DNA from: Actinomycetota bacterium
GTDB taxonomy: Bacteria; Actinomycetota; Actinomycetes; Propionibacteriales; Nocardioidaceae
DNA: 6,241 bases
Assembly (NCBI GenBank): GCA_009702305.1
Contig: WLIH01000172.1
Coordinates: 1 to 6,241 of the forward strand
Direction of reading: 5' to 3'
The notes under the pieces were generated by a model. The model worked only from the letters and a program-made list of their open reading frames with translations, did not search any database and had not been told where the DNA came from. The stretch's first letter is position 1. Every line of letters begins with the position of its first letter. This document shows positions 4,852 through 6,241 of the stretch, one piece after another. Made by a program: the position numbers and the translations under genes.

Positions 4852-6006
4852 CTACTCGATCGCCGGGGACGGTGCGAGGGCGACGGCGGGCAGGCGCACC
4901 AGGAAGCGGCAGCCGGCGGGCGCATCGACGTTCTCGACCTGGACCTGGCCGCGGTGCGCCTCGACGATGCCCTTGACGATGGCCAGGCCGAGGCCCGCTC
5001 CGCGACCGCCGACCGTGTCGTCCGGCGTGCGGGCCGGGCCGCCCTGCCAGGCGACGTCGAACACGCGGGCCATATCGGCGCTGGAAAGGCCTCCGCAGCC
5101 GTCGGTCACGCTGATCTCGATCAGGTCGCCGACGCAGCGCCCGTGGATCTCGACCGCGCCCTGCGCGGGCGTGTGGCGCACGGCGTTCATCACGAGGTTC
5201 GAGACCACGCGCGAGAGCCCGGCAGGGTCCGCAGCGACCTCGACGCCCGGCTCGACCAGACCGCCGAGGCGGACCTGGCGGGCCCGGGCCACCGGATCGG
5301 CGGCGGCGAGCGCCTCGCTGACCAGGTCGCCGAGCAGCACGGGCTCGGGTTGCAGACGCATCACGCCGGCGTGGATGCGAGAGAGCTCGAAGAGGTCGTC
5401 GACCATCCGCACCATCCGGTCGATCTCGACCCGGATCTGACGGTGGTAGCGCTCGGGCTCGTCGGTCATCCCGTCCTCGAGCGCCTCGGTCATCGCGCGC
5501 ATCCCGGCCAACGGGGTGCGCAGATCGTGGGAGACCCAGGAGACCAGCTCGCGACGCGACTCTTCGAGCCGGCCCTCGCGCTCCTGCGCCTCGTCGAGAC
5601 GGGCCCGGGCGAGGGCGAGCTCGTGCGAGAGGGCCTGGAACTCGCTCGGCCCGCGTCCGCCGCCGACGTACGCCGTCGCGGTGCCGACGGCGCGGACGTC
5701 GGCCTGGACCAGCTGGGACCAGCGCACGATCGCGCGCCCGAGGAGCACCGCGACCAGCGCGGTGACCATCGCTGCCGAACCGGTCACCAGGGTGACGACA
5801 CCGAGGTCGTGGTCGGAGATGAACATCAGCCGGGCGACGGCGAGCACACCGGCGAGCACGGAGCAGACCGCCACGACCGCGACCAGCCCGAGCTGCCACC
5901 GGATCGAGCGGCGCCGCAACGCCCAGGCCGCGACCAGGCCGACCGAGCCGACGGCCAGCGCGGCAGCGCCGGCGACAGCGACGATGGAGATCTGGTCGGA
6001 GTTCAC
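4852..6006 (-). CDS. Sensor histidine kinase, three-TM membrane protein
   Basis: The product is 384 residues. Three hydrophobic segments (about 6-30, 39-61 and 68-91) indicate membrane insertion with very short external loops, so a signal within the membrane or an accessory protein may be sensed. A charged helical linker (about 118-155, rich in Ala, Arg and Glu, coiled-coil-like) follows, without a HAMP domain I can recognise. The HisKA helix has [14 protein letters not shown] with phospho-acceptor His160. The ATPase part has the N box [11 protein letters not shown] (270-280), a G1 box DGCGG (302-306), and the G2 box [12 protein letters not shown] (333-344). The GTG at 6006 is chosen because its GTGA overlaps the regulator's stop by 4 bp and GGGAG lies 8 bases upstream. 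The partner is the regulator just upstream. The stimulus and regulon are unknown, and the proximity to recA is not by itself evidence of a DNA damage role. Confidence 0.93.
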   Translation of the reverse strand: MNSDQISIVAVAGAAALAVGSVGLVAAWALRRRSIRWQLGLVAVVAVCSVLAGVLAVARLMFISDHDLGVVTLVTGSAAMVTALVAVLLGRAIVRWSQLVQADVRAVGTATAYVGGGRGPSEFQALSHELALARARLDEAQEREGRLEESRRELVSWVSHDLRTPLAGMRAMTEALEDGMTDEPERYHRQIRVEIDRMVRMVDDLFELSRIHAGVMRLQPEPVLLGDLVSEALAAADPVARARQVRLGGLVEPGVEVAADPAGLSRVVSNLVMNAVRHTPAQGAVEIHGRCVGDLIEISVTDGCGGLSSADMARVFDVAWQGGPARTPDDTVGGRGAGLGLAIVKGIVEAHRGQVQVENVDAPAGCRFLVRLPAVALAPSPAIE

Positions 6007-6241
6007 GCTGAGGTCTCCCATCGGTAGCCCACGCCCCAGACGGTCAGCAGCCGTCGCGGGCAGGTGGGGTCGTCCTCGATCTTCTCGCGCAGCCGACGGA
6101 CGTGGACCGTGACGGTGGAGCGGTCGCCGATCGACCAGCCCCAGACCTGCTGGAGCAGGTCGTCGCGGGAGAAGGCGGTGTCGGGGTGCGACATCAGGAA
6201 GTCGAGAAGGTCGAACTCGCGCGAGGTCAGCGAGACCTCCA
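6003..6241 (-). CDS. OmpR/PhoB-type response regulator, DNA-binding domain only (5' end outside window)
   Basis: The reading frame is open to the right edge and 78 complete residues are visible before the TGA at 6005-6003. They form the winged-helix effector domain (Trans_reg_C): the strand and helix [25 protein letters not shown], then DDLLQQVWG, the recognition helix [15 protein letters not shown], and the wing [12 protein letters not shown]. These are the classical OmpR/PhoB landmarks. The receiver domain with the phospho-accepting aspartate lies outside the window. A Met within this region (6194) is internal to the domain and not the start. The stop overlaps the histidine kinase start by 4 bp, so the two proteins are almost certainly made together as a regulator-kinase pair. 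Confidence 0.93.
   Translation of the reverse strand, partial: EVSLTSREFDLLDFLMSHPDTAFSRDDLLQQVWGWSIGDRSTVTVHVRRLREKIEDDPTCPRRLLTVWGVGYRWETSA
6013..6018 (-). promoter_or_regulatory. Ribosome binding site deciding the histidine kinase start
   Basis: GGGAGA on the minus strand, inside the end of the regulator gene, lies about 7-8 bases before the GTG at 6006. It would overlap the coding sequence if the in-frame ATG at 6021 were the start, so it favours the GTG. Confidence 0.6.

Noticed and set aside
4745..5899. Long open frame on the minus strand in another phase of the histidine kinase
   Set aside because: The translation is dominated by Arg, Gly, Ala and Pro, as expected for a GC-rich out-of-frame reading; the kinase frame carries all family motifs.
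6007..6021. In-frame ATG at 6021 as the histidine kinase start
   Set aside because: The GTG at 6006 has a 4-bp overlap with the regulator stop and GGGAG at proper distance, while the ATG would place that GGGAG inside the gene.
4954..6027. Long open frame on the plus strand opposite the histidine kinase
   Set aside because: Asp/Ala/Gly/Arg-rich sequence without motifs, antisense to a well-supported kinase.

Overview
The window is a high-GC bacterial chromosome segment, almost certainly from an actinobacterium. Support for this comes from the strong G/C bias at third codon positions, frequent GTG starts in 4-bp stop/start overlaps, an adjacent recA-recX pair, an actinobacterial-type SOS box (CGAAC-N4-GTTCG) and a PafBC-type (RecA-NDp) promoter upstream of recA. 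A Nocardioides-like or other Propionibacteriales host is my guess from the protein sequences; no search was run. All coding space is accounted for. Eight of the nine genes lie on the minus strand, and only the truncated gene at the left edge is on plus.

Reading the minus strand in the direction of transcription (right to left): a two-component system comes first. It consists of the C-terminal DNA-binding half of an OmpR/PhoB-type response regulator, cut by the window edge, and a three-TM sensor histidine kinase that starts within the regulator's stop codon. A 266-bp intergenic region follows. It holds an 11-bp tandem repeat and then a compact regulatory stretch for recA: a perfect SOS box, a PafBC-type promoter and a hairpin just before the ribosome binding site. 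Next come recA and recX, separated by 4 bp.

After a 79-bp gap comes a four-gene run in which each start overlaps the previous stop by 4 bp: a purine-type phosphoribosyltransferase, a class II/III-like PPK2 polyphosphate kinase, a HipA-like kinase (HipA_2 type) and a small DUF3037 protein. The overlaps argue strongly for co-translation. The set combines making nucleoside monophosphates, phosphorylating nucleotides with polyphosphate, and a HipA-fold kinase with its usual DUF3037 companion. This is the least characterised part of the window and the best candidate for an undescribed functional module.

The run ends against the convergent 3' end of a sirohydrochlorin chelatase-like (CbiX/SirB) gene, with an imperfect GC-rich hairpin between them. 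No tRNA, rRNA, CRISPR array, insertion sequence or phage gene was seen, and nothing suggests recent horizontal transfer.
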